From: CBDBCU01 sp965203435
Lineage (GTDB): Bacteria; Chloroflexota; Dehalococcoidia; Lucifugimonadales; UBA3495
Reading direction: 5' to 3'
DNA length: 64,000 bases
Assembly: GCA_965203435.1 (NCBI GenBank)
Contig: CBDBCU010000005.1
Span: forward strand, 310,001 to 374,000
In this document: positions 55,215 to 64,000 of the stretch, piece after piece
Position numbering within the stretch: the first letter of the stretch is position 1
How the letters are laid out: the number at the start of each line of letters is the position of its first letter
Made by a program: the position numbers and the translations under genes
Notes under the pieces: generated by a model
Told to the model about the DNA's origin: nothing
The model's database searches: none
The model's input: only the letters and a program-made list of their open reading frames with translations

Positions 55215-55500
55215 TTGCCGTCATTCCCGCCCCTCTTTACCGTCATTCCCGCGTAAGCGGGAATCCCGAACGGTACTGAAAAGACAATCCGGTTGCCCGC
55301 CGAACTGTGCGGGATTCCCGCTTACGCGGGAATGACGGTAACGGGCACCGGCGGGAATCTGGAACGCCGCTGCCTTATGATACCGCACTCTGGTCAAGTC
55401 ACTGCGGGATTCCCGCTTACGCGGGAAGGACGGTGGCGGAGCCCTCAATCCGCCCGTCCTTCAACAAGTTCAGGATGAGCGGATTGAGGGCTCCGCCACC
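55215..55500. repeat. Family A and B repeats upstream of the YHS gene
   Basis: Family A palindromes near 55245, 55315 and 55409 and half copies fill 55215-55435; the first two are inverted around the CGAACGGTACTGAAAAGAC core. A family B copy (CCTTCAACAAGTTCAGGATG) at 55457-55485 is framed by GGCGGAGCCCTCAATCCGC and its complement. No gene is seen in 55101-55521. Confidence 0.85.
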
Positions 55501-55521
55501 GAATCCCACCCGGAAATGAAT

Positions 55522-57567
55522 TCAGGGCAGTATGGCGCTGGTTACGGCGCTGAGCTGCGGCGGCAGTTCTACCCCGGCCGGCAAGTCCACCCGGATGGTC
55601 ACCGGATAGCTGATGACGCCGCGCTCGGTGACGGGTTCCTCGGAAACCGCCGTTACCGTGCCGGTCAATTCCCGGCCAGGCATCGCCGCAATGCTGACCC
55701 GCGCCGTCGCGCCTACGCTGACCCGGCCAATGTCGTTGGCATCGACCAGGCCGGCTATTGCCGCTTGCCGCGGGTCAAGGATTTCCAGGATCAGGGAATC
55801 CTTGCTTACCCGATCCTCGGCGGCGGCGTTGACCAGATAGACCACGCCGGCAAAGGGGGCGCGCAGCTGGGTCTGTTCCATATCCTCAAGAATATCATCC
55901 ATCCGTTCCAGGGCCACAACGATGGTGGCTTCCAGGGCGGCGATTTGCAGAGGGTTGGGCGGTTCATCGAGGTCGACAATCTGCGCCAACCGGGCGACGG
56001 TTTCCGCTTCCCGCAGGGGTACGGAATCCCGGTCGGGGCCGTCGGCCAGCAGTTCGTCCACTTCCCTTTCCGCCAAATCCAAGCGGGTTTGCGCCAATTC
56101 CACCGCCAGATCCAAGCGGCGGATGGGCAGCCGGTCGGGGCCGGTCATTTCCTCGGCAAGATTCTTTTCAGCCCGGGAGCGGACGGCTTGGGCCAGGGTA
56201 ACGGCCGCTTGCAGCTCGGCTTGCACCAGGGAATCCGGCCCCTCTTGCAGCTCGGCCAAATCCTCTTTAGCCCGATTCAAGTTGACTTCGGCCACGGTGA
56301 TGTTGGATTGCAGTTCCTGGAGGCGCAGGGAATCGGGGCCGGCTTCCAATTCGGTCAAATCCTCTTTAGCCCGGCTCAGGTTCAGCTCGGCCACGGTGAT
56401 GTTGGATTGCAGTTCCTGGAGCCGCAGGGGGTCGGGGCCGGTTTCCAGTTCCGCCAAATCCTCCTCCGCCTTTTCCAGTTCCGACTCAGCCCGATCGACC
56501 GCATTTTCGAGGCGGGTCAAATAGTCGGTGTCGACGCTTTTGGTGTCCGACTGCAAATCCCGGACGGGATTGCGGTAAAACTGGGTGCGGGCGTCTTTGG
56601 CGGCGTCCAGGGTTACTTTGGCGGCGTCCACCCGGGTGCGGGCGCGGATGACTTCCCGGTCGTGTTCGGCGATAAAGTCCGTCCGGGCGTCTTTCGCCAA
56701 ATCTAACGCCAATTCCGCCTCCGTTACCCGGTCTTGGCCGCGCACCGTGTCATCGGACAGGGTTTCCCGATAGTCTTTCAAGGCTTCCCGGGCCTGGTCT
56801 AACGCCAATTCCGCCTTGGCGACCCGATCCTGCGCCCGCACCGTGTCGTCGGATACATCTCCGGTATATTCCGCAAGGCGCTCCTCCGCCTGCTCCAGGG
56901 TCAACTCCGCATCAGCCCGGGATTGGTAAGCCTGGGCCAGGGTCTGCTGGTGGACGACCTCCAAGTCGGCAATAGCCTGTTCCAAATCCTCCTGCGTCCG
57001 ATCCAGATCGAGGATAGCCTGATCCCGGGTTTGCCGCGCCGCGAGCAGGGCATCGGCATAGTTCTGGTCAATATCGGCGATAAAATCGGCGGATTGCAAA
57101 TTGGCGTATTCCAGTTGCGCCACGGTTTCGGCGCGTTGGGCGGCCAGCAGCGGCTCGGCGCTGAAATCCAGGTTGAGCTGCCGGATGGTATCCCGGGTTT
57201 GGAAAATATCGTAGCGCAGCCGGGCCATTTCCTCCTCGAGGGCCGGGAAGTTGTCGGCTTTCAGCCGGGCCAAGACCTGCCCTTGCGTAACCCGGTCGCC
57301 GGGGCTTACCAGGATTTCCGCCACTTCCCCGGCGGTGTCAAAGGAAAGCTCGGCTTTGCGGGAAAAGACCAGACGGCTGCGTACCGCAATTTCGGCGCCG
57401 GCCGGATCCTCTTGCTGCCCGGCTCCGGCCGGCAAAGCGGCGGGGGCCGGATTGTCCGCGCCGGGACTGGCGGCGGCGCAGCCGGCGGCGGCGATAATCA
57501 GGGCCAAGGCGGCGGCCAAGAGGATGGACAAGGGGCCAAGTTTGACAATGCGGAACCGTTTTGCCAC
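55522..57567 (-). CDS. HlyD/RND-family membrane fusion lipoprotein with long coiled coil
   Basis: GTG 57567 follows GAGGTATCCAATC. The 681-aa product begins with a lipoprotein signal (ILLAAALALIIAAAGCAAASPG). A lipoyl-like hairpin half (GEVAEILVSPGDRVTQGQVLARLKADN) is followed by about 400 residues of coiled coil with internal repeats (AELALDxAxxAxxDYRETLSDDTVRxQDRV, and LQELQSNITVAExNLxRAKEDLxELExGPDSL). Then come LRAPFAGVVYLVNAAAEDRV and the beta-barrel part. It links the RND pump downstream of the inner membrane with the outside. The coil is unusually long. The pump gene is next on the same strand. Confidence 0.88.
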   Translation of the reverse strand: MAKRFRIVKLGPLSILLAAALALIIAAAGCAAASPGADNPAPAALPAGAGQQEDPAGAEIAVRSRLVFSRKAELSFDTAGEVAEILVSPGDRVTQGQVLARLKADNFPALEEEMARLRYDIFQTRDTIRQLNLDFSAEPLLAAQRAETVAQLEYANLQSADFIADIDQNYADALLAARQTRDQAILDLDRTQEDLEQAIADLEVVHQQTLAQAYQSRADAELTLEQAEERLAEYTGDVSDDTVRAQDRVAKAELALDQAREALKDYRETLSDDTVRGQDRVTEAELALDLAKDARTDFIAEHDREVIRARTRVDAAKVTLDAAKDARTQFYRNPVRDLQSDTKSVDTDYLTRLENAVDRAESELEKAEEDLAELETGPDPLRLQELQSNITVAELNLSRAKEDLTELEAGPDSLRLQELQSNITVAEVNLNRAKEDLAELQEGPDSLVQAELQAAVTLAQAVRSRAEKNLAEEMTGPDRLPIRRLDLAVELAQTRLDLAEREVDELLADGPDRDSVPLREAETVARLAQIVDLDEPPNPLQIAALEATIVVALERMDDILEDMEQTQLRAPFAGVVYLVNAAAEDRVSKDSLILEILDPRQAAIAGLVDANDIGRVSVGATARVSIAAMPGRELTGTVTAVSEEPVTERGVISYPVTIRVDLPAGVELPPQLSAVTSAILP

Positions 57568-57639
57568 GATTGGATACCTCGCAGAAAATTGCTGGTTTTG
57601 ATTATGCCCTTGCGCGGTTGGAAAGGCAACCGGGGCCTA

Positions 57640-57945
57640 TCTCTACCGTCATTCCCAGCCGCCCTACCGTCATTCCCGCGTAAGCGGGAATCCCGAAATG
57701 CCCGGCGGACAACGGCCTTGTCTATCGCAATACCGTCCTAGATTCCCGCTTACGCGGGAATGACGGTAGGGCCGGCCGCTGCGTCATTATAAGGCAGTAC
57801 CGCCCTGGATTCCCGCTTACGCGGGAATGACGGTAGGGGCGGCCGCGGTGTCATCATAAGGCAGCGCCGTCCTGGATTCCCGCTTACGCGGGAATGACGG
57901 TAGAGGCGGCCGCCGGATTCTCCTTTGCGCGGGAAGGACGGCTAC
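57640..57945. repeat. Family A tandem elements between the two RND genes
   Basis: Palindromes at about 57676, 57741, 57808 and 57876. The last two are separated by the same core (GGCCGCTGCGTCATTATAAG / GGCCGCGGTGTCATCATAAG), so one unit of about 68 bp has been duplicated. The operon is thus split by 377 bases of repeat. Confidence 0.88.
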
Positions 57946-60900
57946 TACGCCCCCGCCCGGCCCCAGCGGCGGAATAGCCCCCGCAGGGTGGCCGGCAGGT
58001 TGGGCAGCGACCAGTGCATCAGGGTGTAAATTACCGGCACCGCCAGCAAGGTCAGCATCGTGGAGCTGATTAGCCCGCCGATAACGACCGTCGCCAATTC
58101 TGCCCCGATAATGCCCCCGCCATCGTCGGTGGACAGAGCCAACGGAAACAGGGCCAGGGTCGTGGTGAATGCGGTCATCAGGATGGGCCGGATGCGAACC
58201 CGTCCGCCGCGCAGCAGGGCTTCATGCACCGACATTCCCCGTTCCCGCAGCTGTTCCACAAAGGTTATCAGCACAATGGCATTCGTTACCACAATGCCAA
58301 TCAGCAGCAGAAAGCCCATCAGCGCCGACATACTCAAAGTCCGGTCGGTAATCCACAACGCTACCAACGCCCCGGCTACGGCCAGCGGCAGGCTCAGCAC
58401 GATGATAAAGGGATTCCGCAGCGACCCCAGGCTGGCGACCATCACCAGATAGACCAAGGCGATGCCGATGCCCATCGCCAGAAAGATGTCCTGAAAGCCC
58501 TCAGCCACTTGGGAAAAGACGCCGCCGGTACGGACTTCCACTCCCGGCGGCAAATCGATTCCGTCAATAACCGCCTGGGTTGCGTTGCTTACCGCCTGGG
58601 TGTTGACGGCGGTGATGGTGCCGGTGATGGTGGCGGAACGGTTGCCGTCAAAGCGGCTGACCGTCACCGGCCCCTGTTCAATGGCAATCCGGCTGATGGA
58701 GCCGAGTTTTACATTCCCCAGCGGCCCTTGCACCGGCAGGTTTTTCAGGCGGTCGAGGTCGTCGGCATCCTCCGGCCGGCCGCGCACCACCACATCCATC
58801 GTAATATCCTCTAAATCCACATCGGCCACATCCTGCCCGTTGATAAAGCGGTTCAGCTGCTGGGCCACTTCGGCGGCGGACAAGCCGTATTGGGCCGCCC
58901 CCTGGGGGTCGATGCGGACGGTCACTTCATCCCGGGCCTGGCTGAGATCGCTGCGGAGGTTGATGACGCCGTCGAGTTGGGCCAGCTGCGGCTCCAGTTC
59001 CCGGGCGACGGCGGTGATGTCGCTGAACTTGGCTCCGGTGATGGTTACTTCCAGACCCTCCGCCTCGGGGCCGGCGGCCTGGCCGGTAAGGATATACGCC
59101 ACCCCCTCCGGCGGCTCCGGCAAGCGCTGCCGCACCTGGTCGGCAATATCCATCGGCGCGCCGTCCCGCACCTTGGCGGTGAAAGTGGCCGTGGCGGCGG
59201 CCCGGTTCAGCGTAACCTGATACATTTCCAGCGGCCCGCCGACCCGGAAAGTTTCCAGGGCTTCCTCAATGCGCCGGGTGTGGATAAAGGTTTGGCCGAT
59301 GGCGCTGCCCGGCGGCAGTTCCACGGTGATGGTTAAAGAGGTGGGCGTGCCGGCCGGGAAAAAGGTGATGGGAATAACGCGCAGCAAAGCCAGGCTGGCC
59401 CCGGTCAGCAGGATCGCCGCCAGCAGCGCCGGCAGCTTGTGGGTAATGGCCCAGGCCAAGACCGGAGAATAAAGCTTTTGCAGCCAGATTTCCCGTTCCA
59501 CATCGCTGTCATCGCCGCCGGCGCTGGGCAAATCCCCCCGCCGCAGCAGGATGACGCACAGCACCGGGACGGCGGTCAAGGCTACGGCGGTGGAGGCCAC
59601 CAGGGCAAAACTAACCGACAGGGCAAAGGGGGTAAAGAACTCGCCCACTACCCCCCGGATGAAAGCCAGGGGGATGAACACTACCACCGTGGTCAAGGTC
59701 GAGGCGACGATGGCCGCGCCCACTTCCCGCGTGCCGACCAGGGCGGCGTCCATCCGTTCCTTGCCCTGCTGCACATGGCGGTAAATGTTTTCCAGCACCA
59801 CGATGCTGTCATCCACTACCCGCCCTACGGCAATCGCCAATCCGGCCAGGCTCATAAAGTTCAGGGACATCCCGGCGGCGTACATCAGCAGGATGCCGCT
59901 GAGTACGCTGAGGGGGATGGAGATGCCGATAATGATGGTGGGACGCAGGGTAAAGGCCAGGCCGCGCAAAATGCTGGGGCGCAGGTTTATCAGGAAAACA
60001 AAGACGGCGGTAATGGCAAAAAGAAAGCCCAGCGTCCCCTCCCGCAGCAGGTTGGACAGGGAACGCTCGACCTCCGGCCCGTCGTTGGTCAATTCCAGCA
60101 GCTGAATATCCGGCGGCAGCCCGGTCAAGGCATCGGCCATAACCGCCTGAATCCCCCGGGTTACATCCACGGTGTTGGCGTCCGGGTCTTTGACGATAAC
60201 AATGCTCAGGCTGGGCCGGCCGTTGGTGCGGGAAATGTTGCCGGCGGCCGAAGTGCTTAACTCCACTGCCGCCACAGCGGACAGCAGTACCGGCCGCTGG
60301 CCGCGCAAATTGGCGGAGGGCGCGACGGCATCCGCCGGCAGCGTTACCCGCTCGTAGCCAATCGTCAAATCCCGGATTTGTCCCAGGGAACCTAATTCAT
60401 GGGCGGCGCGCACTGGATAGGTAATGGCATTGTCGGTGACGCTGCCGGCCGGCAGGCTGATATTGTTGCCGGCCAGGGCCTCGGCTACCTGGGACAGGGA
60501 CAGGCCCAAATCCTCCAGCTTTGCGGTGTTGACGGTGACGATGACCTGTTCATCCACCCGCCCGTCCACATTGACGCTGTTGACGCCGTCCACCCGCTCA
60601 AAGCGGGGAATGACCAGGTCGTCCAGGATCCGCTGCAAGGAAACGATGTCCCGGTCGCCCGAGGCGCTGACCTGCATTATGGGAAAGATGTTGTTGTTAA
60701 TGCGCGTGACCCAGGGATTATCCACCCCGTCCGGGAAGTTAATGCCGTTGACCTGGCTCTGGATGGCCCGTTCCGCCTCTTTCATATCCTGCCCGAAGCC
60801 GAAAGTGGCGATGACGGTGGACAGGTTTTCCTGGGAAGTGGATTCGGTTTCGTTCAGCCCGTCCACCCCGGCGATGGCGGTTTCGATGGGTTCGGACACT

Positions 60901-61088
60901 TCCCGCATCACCGTTTCCGGGTCGGCGGTGGGATAGACGGTGGTGATGAAAATGGTGGGAAATTCGATGTCGGGAAACAGTTCCCGTTCCAACTGGTTAT
61001 AGACATAAACGCCGCCGCCCAGGATCAGCAGAATCACCAGCAAGGTAACGGAACTGCGGCGCAGGGCCAATCCGGTGATAAAGGTCAA
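57945..61088 (-). CDS. RND-family efflux permease (SwrC/AcrB-like)
   Basis: TTG 61088 follows CGGAGGCCAGCG. The 1047-aa product has the 12-helix RND plan: TM1 (SSVTLLVILLILGGGVYVYNQL), the porter domain, GRVVDDSIVVLENIYRHV in TM4 with the two Asp used for proton transfer, and a duplicated second half. In TM10 the place of AcrB Lys940 (xxKNAIL) is Thr (IGIVVTNAIVLITF). Such Lys-less sequences occur in SwrC/YerP-like pumps. It exports amphiphilic compounds using the proton gradient. The adaptor gene follows, split by repeats. Confidence 0.93.
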   Translation of the reverse strand: MTFITGLALRRSSVTLLVILLILGGGVYVYNQLERELFPDIEFPTIFITTVYPTADPETVMREVSEPIETAIAGVDGLNETESTSQENLSTVIATFGFGQDMKEAERAIQSQVNGINFPDGVDNPWVTRINNNIFPIMQVSASGDRDIVSLQRILDDLVIPRFERVDGVNSVNVDGRVDEQVIVTVNTAKLEDLGLSLSQVAEALAGNNISLPAGSVTDNAITYPVRAAHELGSLGQIRDLTIGYERVTLPADAVAPSANLRGQRPVLLSAVAAVELSTSAAGNISRTNGRPSLSIVIVKDPDANTVDVTRGIQAVMADALTGLPPDIQLLELTNDGPEVERSLSNLLREGTLGFLFAITAVFVFLINLRPSILRGLAFTLRPTIIIGISIPLSVLSGILLMYAAGMSLNFMSLAGLAIAVGRVVDDSIVVLENIYRHVQQGKERMDAALVGTREVGAAIVASTLTTVVVFIPLAFIRGVVGEFFTPFALSVSFALVASTAVALTAVPVLCVILLRRGDLPSAGGDDSDVEREIWLQKLYSPVLAWAITHKLPALLAAILLTGASLALLRVIPITFFPAGTPTSLTITVELPPGSAIGQTFIHTRRIEEALETFRVGGPLEMYQVTLNRAAATATFTAKVRDGAPMDIADQVRQRLPEPPEGVAYILTGQAAGPEAEGLEVTITGAKFSDITAVARELEPQLAQLDGVINLRSDLSQARDEVTVRIDPQGAAQYGLSAAEVAQQLNRFINGQDVADVDLEDITMDVVVRGRPEDADDLDRLKNLPVQGPLGNVKLGSISRIAIEQGPVTVSRFDGNRSATITGTITAVNTQAVSNATQAVIDGIDLPPGVEVRTGGVFSQVAEGFQDIFLAMGIGIALVYLVMVASLGSLRNPFIIVLSLPLAVAGALVALWITDRTLSMSALMGFLLLIGIVVTNAIVLITFVEQLRERGMSVHEALLRGGRVRIRPILMTAFTTTLALFPLALSTDDGGGIIGAELATVVIGGLISSTMLTLLAVPVIYTLMHWSLPNLPATLRGLFRRWGRAGA

Positions 61089-61214
61089 CGCTGGCCTCCG
61101 ATAAGATTGCGGGAAAGATGAAAAATGCCGCCATCAGCATACGCAAAAATCGGAAAAAAGGAAAGGGGTAAAAGGGCGGGGGTTTGGGGGAATTGGCTAT
61201 ACTTGCTGCTCCCT

Positions 61215-61382
61215 TTACCTTCATTCCCGCAACCCCCTACCGTCATTCCCGCAGCCCCGCAACCGTCATTCCCGCGTAAGCGGGAATCCAACGGTTGCCT
61301 GCCGACAATACCATCATAAGGCAGTACCGTCGGGATTCCCGCGTAAGCGGGAATGACGGTTGAAAGGCGTCGGGAAGGACGG
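61215..61382. repeat. Family A paired element with half copies
   Basis: Palindromes at about 61268-61287 and 61334-61353 with the CAATACCATCATAAGG core like that at 3945-3965. Half copies lie on either side. No gene is seen in 61089-61494 apart from the methyltransferase promoter. Confidence 0.85.
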
Positions 61383-61424
61383 TTCCAGTATGCAATTGCC
61401 CCCCGGCCGGGCCGCCGCCAAGCA

Positions 61425-61455
61425 TTGACACCCCAGCCGGCGGTAGCAGTAGAAT
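61425..61455 (+). promoter_or_regulatory. Promoter of the methyltransferase copy 2
   Basis: TTGACA (61425-61430) and TAGAAT (61450-61455), 19 bases apart, match copy 1. Homology to copy 1 starts at about 61411, just before the -35 box. Confidence 0.6.
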
Positions 61456-61494
61456 GGGGCAGTTTCCGGTCAATTCCAATCCCGCGAGGTTACA

Positions 61495-62682
61495 TTGGCA
61501 GTCAAGCGCAGCGCAGTGGCGGCCGCGGCCGCTAACGGGCATCAGCCGCCGTTAGGCCCGGCGGTGGCGGATCCAGTCATAGCCGAGAACCCGGATTACC
61601 TTTCCCGGCAAATCATAACCTACCTGGGCAACAAGCGGGCTTTGCTGGGGCCGATTGGCGCGGCCGTGGCCCAAGTCCGTCAGCGGCTGGGGCAAAGGCG
61701 GCTGGCCCTGTTCGACCCGTTCAGCGGCTCCGGGATCGTATCCAGGTTTCTGAAAGCCCATTCCCGCCGGCTGGTCAGCAACGACCTGGAGGATTACGCC
61801 GCCGTCCTTGCCCGCTGCTATCTGCAAAACCAAAGGGCGGTGGATTTCGCCGCTCTGGAAAGCCTGGTCGCCGAACTGAACGCCCGGGTAGATGAAAACC
61901 CGGCCGGCGCTGGCGGTTTCCTGGCCGAACTCTATGCGCCCCGGGATGAAAGCTGCATCGCCGCCGGCGAGCGGGTCTTTTACACTCCGGCCAATGCCCG
62001 CCGCTTGGATACCTACCGGCAGCTGATTGAGGATTGCCCGGCAGAGTTCCGAGATTTGCTGCTGGGGCCGCTGCTGAGCCAAGCCTCGGTTCATTCCAAC
62101 ACCGCCGGCGTGTTCAAGGGCTTTTACAAAAACCGCCGCACCGGCCTTGGGCAATACGGCGGCACCGGCGCCGACGCTTTGTCCCGGATTAAAGGGGAAA
62201 TTCGACTGGAAGCGCCGGTATTGAGCAACTTCGAAGTGGAGTATGCCGTCTTTCAGGACGATGCCAACCGCGTGGCCCGGCAAGTCAAAAACCTTGACTT
62301 GGCCTATCTGGATCCGCCCTATAACCAGCATCCCTACGGCTCCAACTACTTTATGCTGAACCTGCTGGTCAACTATGCCCGGCCCACGGCCATCAGCCGG
62401 GTATCGGGAATTCCGGCGGACTGGCGGCGTTCCGGGTATAATATCCGTTCCCAATCGCCGCTGTTGTTCCGGCAGCTGCTGGGGGATATTGACGCCCCCT
62501 TTCTGCTGGTGTCTTTTAACAACGAAGGGTTCATTTCCCGGATGGCTATGGAGGAAATGCTGCGGGAAATTGGACAGGTCGAGGTTTTTGAGATACCCTA
62601 TAATGCCTATCGGGGCTCCCGAAACCGGCGGAACCGGCCTCCCTATGTTATGGAAAGTCTGTTTCTGGTGGATAGAACCTAG
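61495..62682 (+). CDS. EcoRI-type N6-adenine DNA methyltransferase, copy 2 (no linked nuclease)
   Basis: TTG 61495 follows GAGGTTACA as in copy 1. The 395-aa product matches copy 1 along its whole length, including FDPFSGSG, DLAYLDPPYNQHPYGSNYFM and ISRMAMEEMLREIGQVEVFEIPYNAYRG. The visible differences are mostly conservative or in the N-terminal linker. The nuclease gene that follows copy 1 is missing; the next gene, 20 bases on, is the LLM oxidoreductase. This is therefore an orphan methyltransferase, able to methylate the same site. Confidence 0.9.
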   Translation: MAVKRSAVAAAAANGHQPPLGPAVADPVIAENPDYLSRQIITYLGNKRALLGPIGAAVAQVRQRLGQRRLALFDPFSGSGIVSRFLKAHSRRLVSNDLEDYAAVLARCYLQNQRAVDFAALESLVAELNARVDENPAGAGGFLAELYAPRDESCIAAGERVFYTPANARRLDTYRQLIEDCPAEFRDLLLGPLLSQASVHSNTAGVFKGFYKNRRTGLGQYGGTGADALSRIKGEIRLEAPVLSNFEVEYAVFQDDANRVARQVKNLDLAYLDPPYNQHPYGSNYFMLNLLVNYARPTAISRVSGIPADWRRSGYNIRSQSPLLFRQLLGDIDAPFLLVSFNNEGFISRMAMEEMLREIGQVEVFEIPYNAYRGSRNRRNRPPYVMESLFLVDRT

Positions 62683-62702
62683 TCCGTTGCGAGGCGCTGC
62701 CA

Positions 62703-63743
62703 ATGAAATTCGCATTGTTCACCCACATCCCCTGGCCGGAGGGGGCGGATCCGGGGCGGGTAGTCGCCGCCGCCGTGGCCCAGGTGCAGCGGGCCGAGGA
62801 ATTGGGCTTTCACGCCGCCTGGTTTGCCGAACATCACTTTTCCCGCTACGGCCTCGGCTCCTCCTCCCTGGTGCTGGCCAGCAGCATCGCCGCCCAGACC
62901 AAAACTATCCGCCTGGGTACGGCGGTGCTGGTGCCGCCGCTGCATCATCCGGTACAGCTGGCCGAGAATACGGCGACCCTGGATGTGGTCAGCGGCGGGC
63001 GGCTGGATGTGGGTTTTGGCCGCGGCACCGCCGGCTATGAATATGCCGGCTACAATGTGGATCGGGCCGAAAGCCAGGAGCGCTTTCAGGAAGTTATCGC
63101 TATGGTGCAGGGCTTGTGGACGACGCCGGATTATAGCTGCGCCGGCCGCTATTTCGACCTGCGGCAGGTCAACCTGACGCCGCCGCCGGTACAGCAGCCG
63201 CATCCCCCCATCTACATCGCCGCCACCCGCACGCTGACCACCCTGGAATATGCGGTGTCCACCGGCCATCCCCTGATTTGCGGCGTGGTGCTGGATCACG
63301 CCGATGCTTTGGATTTGTGCCAGCGTTTCGTAAAAATGTCGGCGGCCGCCGGCCATAACATCCCGATGGCCCGCCTCCCCTTTTTCCGCTATCTGCACAT
63401 TGCGGAAACGGCGGCGCAAGCCCGGCAGACGGCGGAGCCGGCCCTGGCTTGGACGATGGATATGACCGATTGGCGGCGCACTTTTGACTATGGCAGCGAG
63501 GTTCATCAGCGGCTGGCGGATTACCGCCGCGCCCGCACCCAGCTGCCGCCCAGCTATGATTACTTGGCGGCCAACCGGGCTATTATCGGCGATCCGGAGC
63601 AGTGCATTGCCCAAATCCGGCCGTTTCAGGAGGCGGGCATCGACTATTTCGGCTGCAACTTTGACTTCGGCGGTATGCCGCCGGAGCAGACGCTGCGCTC
63701 TATGGAATTGTTTGCCCGGGAAGTAATGCCCGCTTTTCAGTAG
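62703..63743 (+). CDS. LLM-class flavin-dependent oxidoreductase, copy 2
   Basis: The 346-aa product, MKFALFTHIPWPEGADPGRVVAAAVAQVQRAEELGFHAAWFAEHHFSRYGLGSSS..., aligns end to end with copy 1 at 42362, with the same GGRLDVGFGRGTAGYEYAGYN and IYIAATRTLTTLEYAVSTGHP blocks and the same length. It is more diverged from its partner than the methyltransferases are from each other. The substrate is unknown. It follows the methyltransferase in both places. Confidence 0.92.
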   Translation: MKFALFTHIPWPEGADPGRVVAAAVAQVQRAEELGFHAAWFAEHHFSRYGLGSSSLVLASSIAAQTKTIRLGTAVLVPPLHHPVQLAENTATLDVVSGGRLDVGFGRGTAGYEYAGYNVDRAESQERFQEVIAMVQGLWTTPDYSCAGRYFDLRQVNLTPPPVQQPHPPIYIAATRTLTTLEYAVSTGHPLICGVVLDHADALDLCQRFVKMSAAAGHNIPMARLPFFRYLHIAETAAQARQTAEPALAWTMDMTDWRRTFDYGSEVHQRLADYRRARTQLPPSYDYLAANRAIIGDPEQCIAQIRPFQEAGIDYFGCNFDFGGMPPEQTLRSMELFAREVMPAFQ

Positions 63744-63824
63744 GGGGATGGCCGCAAGGCAAGGGTCTATACTTGCCCCAATTCCCGGCCGCCATTCCCA
63801 TCCCCCTGCCGCCAATCCCGCGGC

Positions 63825-64000
63825 TCCCTACCGTCATTCCCGCGTAAGCGGGAACCCCGACGGTACTGTCTTATAATGCCGCAGTCTTGGCAAACCACCG
63901 CGGGATTCCCGCTTACGCGGGAATGACGGTAGAGCGGCGGCCGCCGGGAATGACGGTAGATAGGGCGGCGGGAATGACGGTAGGGGCGGCGGGATGGCGG
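63825..64000. repeat. Family A paired element and degenerate half copies at the window end
   Basis: Palindromes near 63835 and 63904 enclose a core with CGACGGTACTGTCTTATAAT. Three GGGAATGACGGTA-type half copies follow up to the end of the window. Confidence 0.85.

Overview
The window is about 62% G+C and looks like one chromosomal contig from an uncultured bacterium. The mix of LLM-class flavin oxidoreductases, a CaiB/BaiF CoA-transferase, an SwrC-like RND pump and a surface protein with the repeated RTGQ...W.VE domain best fits Chloroflexota (Dehalococcoidia/SAR202-like). I hold that placement with moderate confidence because it rests on protein flavour, not on a marker-gene tree.

Layout. 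Bases 1-11.5 kb are mostly housekeeping: the end of pheT, moeA, the infC-rpmI-rplT translation operon, nadA, miaB and tRNA-Ser(GCU), with odd coiled-coil/membrane proteins and a triple bacterial-PH/SHOCT protein between them. Bases 11.6-18.5 kb hold a MITE, an IscA-like protein with a Gly/Cys tail, five tandem hicB-hicA modules in an A-B-A-B-C order, a lone peptide-binding lipoprotein and another toxin/antitoxin-like pair. Bases 18.7-25.4 kb hold a tailed-phage head and tail cassette (prohead protease, HK97 capsid, connector, tail tube, large tail protein) with no terminase, portal or integrase in view. Bases 25.7-28.8 kb hold two orphan antitoxin-like genes and a large divergent GTPase. Bases 28.9-40.2 kb return to metabolism and surface genes: prs, an SGNH hydrolase with a C12 tract, a GLUG adhesin, thrC, ispH and a YbhN-like membrane protein.

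Bases 40.2-54 kb are the defence-rich part: three tandem PaREP1/HEPN-like paralogues, hicAB, an EcoRI-type restriction-modification pair, an AT-rich island with an MT-A70 and an N4-type methyltransferase plus an unknown 147-aa protein, a DUF433 antitoxin with a truncated toxin, and a RelE/HigB toxin coupled to a three-part fusion (HigA-like N terminus, EPPF methyltransferase, Mrr-like nuclease). Bases 54-61 kb hold a frameshifted ferredoxin/MBL gene, a YHS protein and an RND efflux pair. The window ends with a second copy of the EcoRI-type methyltransferase and LLM oxidoreductase, lacking the nuclease gene.

Nearly every intergenic space carries dispersed repeats. Family A is a 20-bp palindrome, ATTCCC-N8-GGGAAT, the same consensus as neisserial dRS3, usually paired in inverted orientation around a 40-60 bp core; I count about 45 copies by eye. 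Family B is a TTCAACAAGTTCAGGATGAG-type inverted repeat. Family C is a roughly 125-bp imperfect palindrome whose ends carry CATGGATAGACAGGAT.
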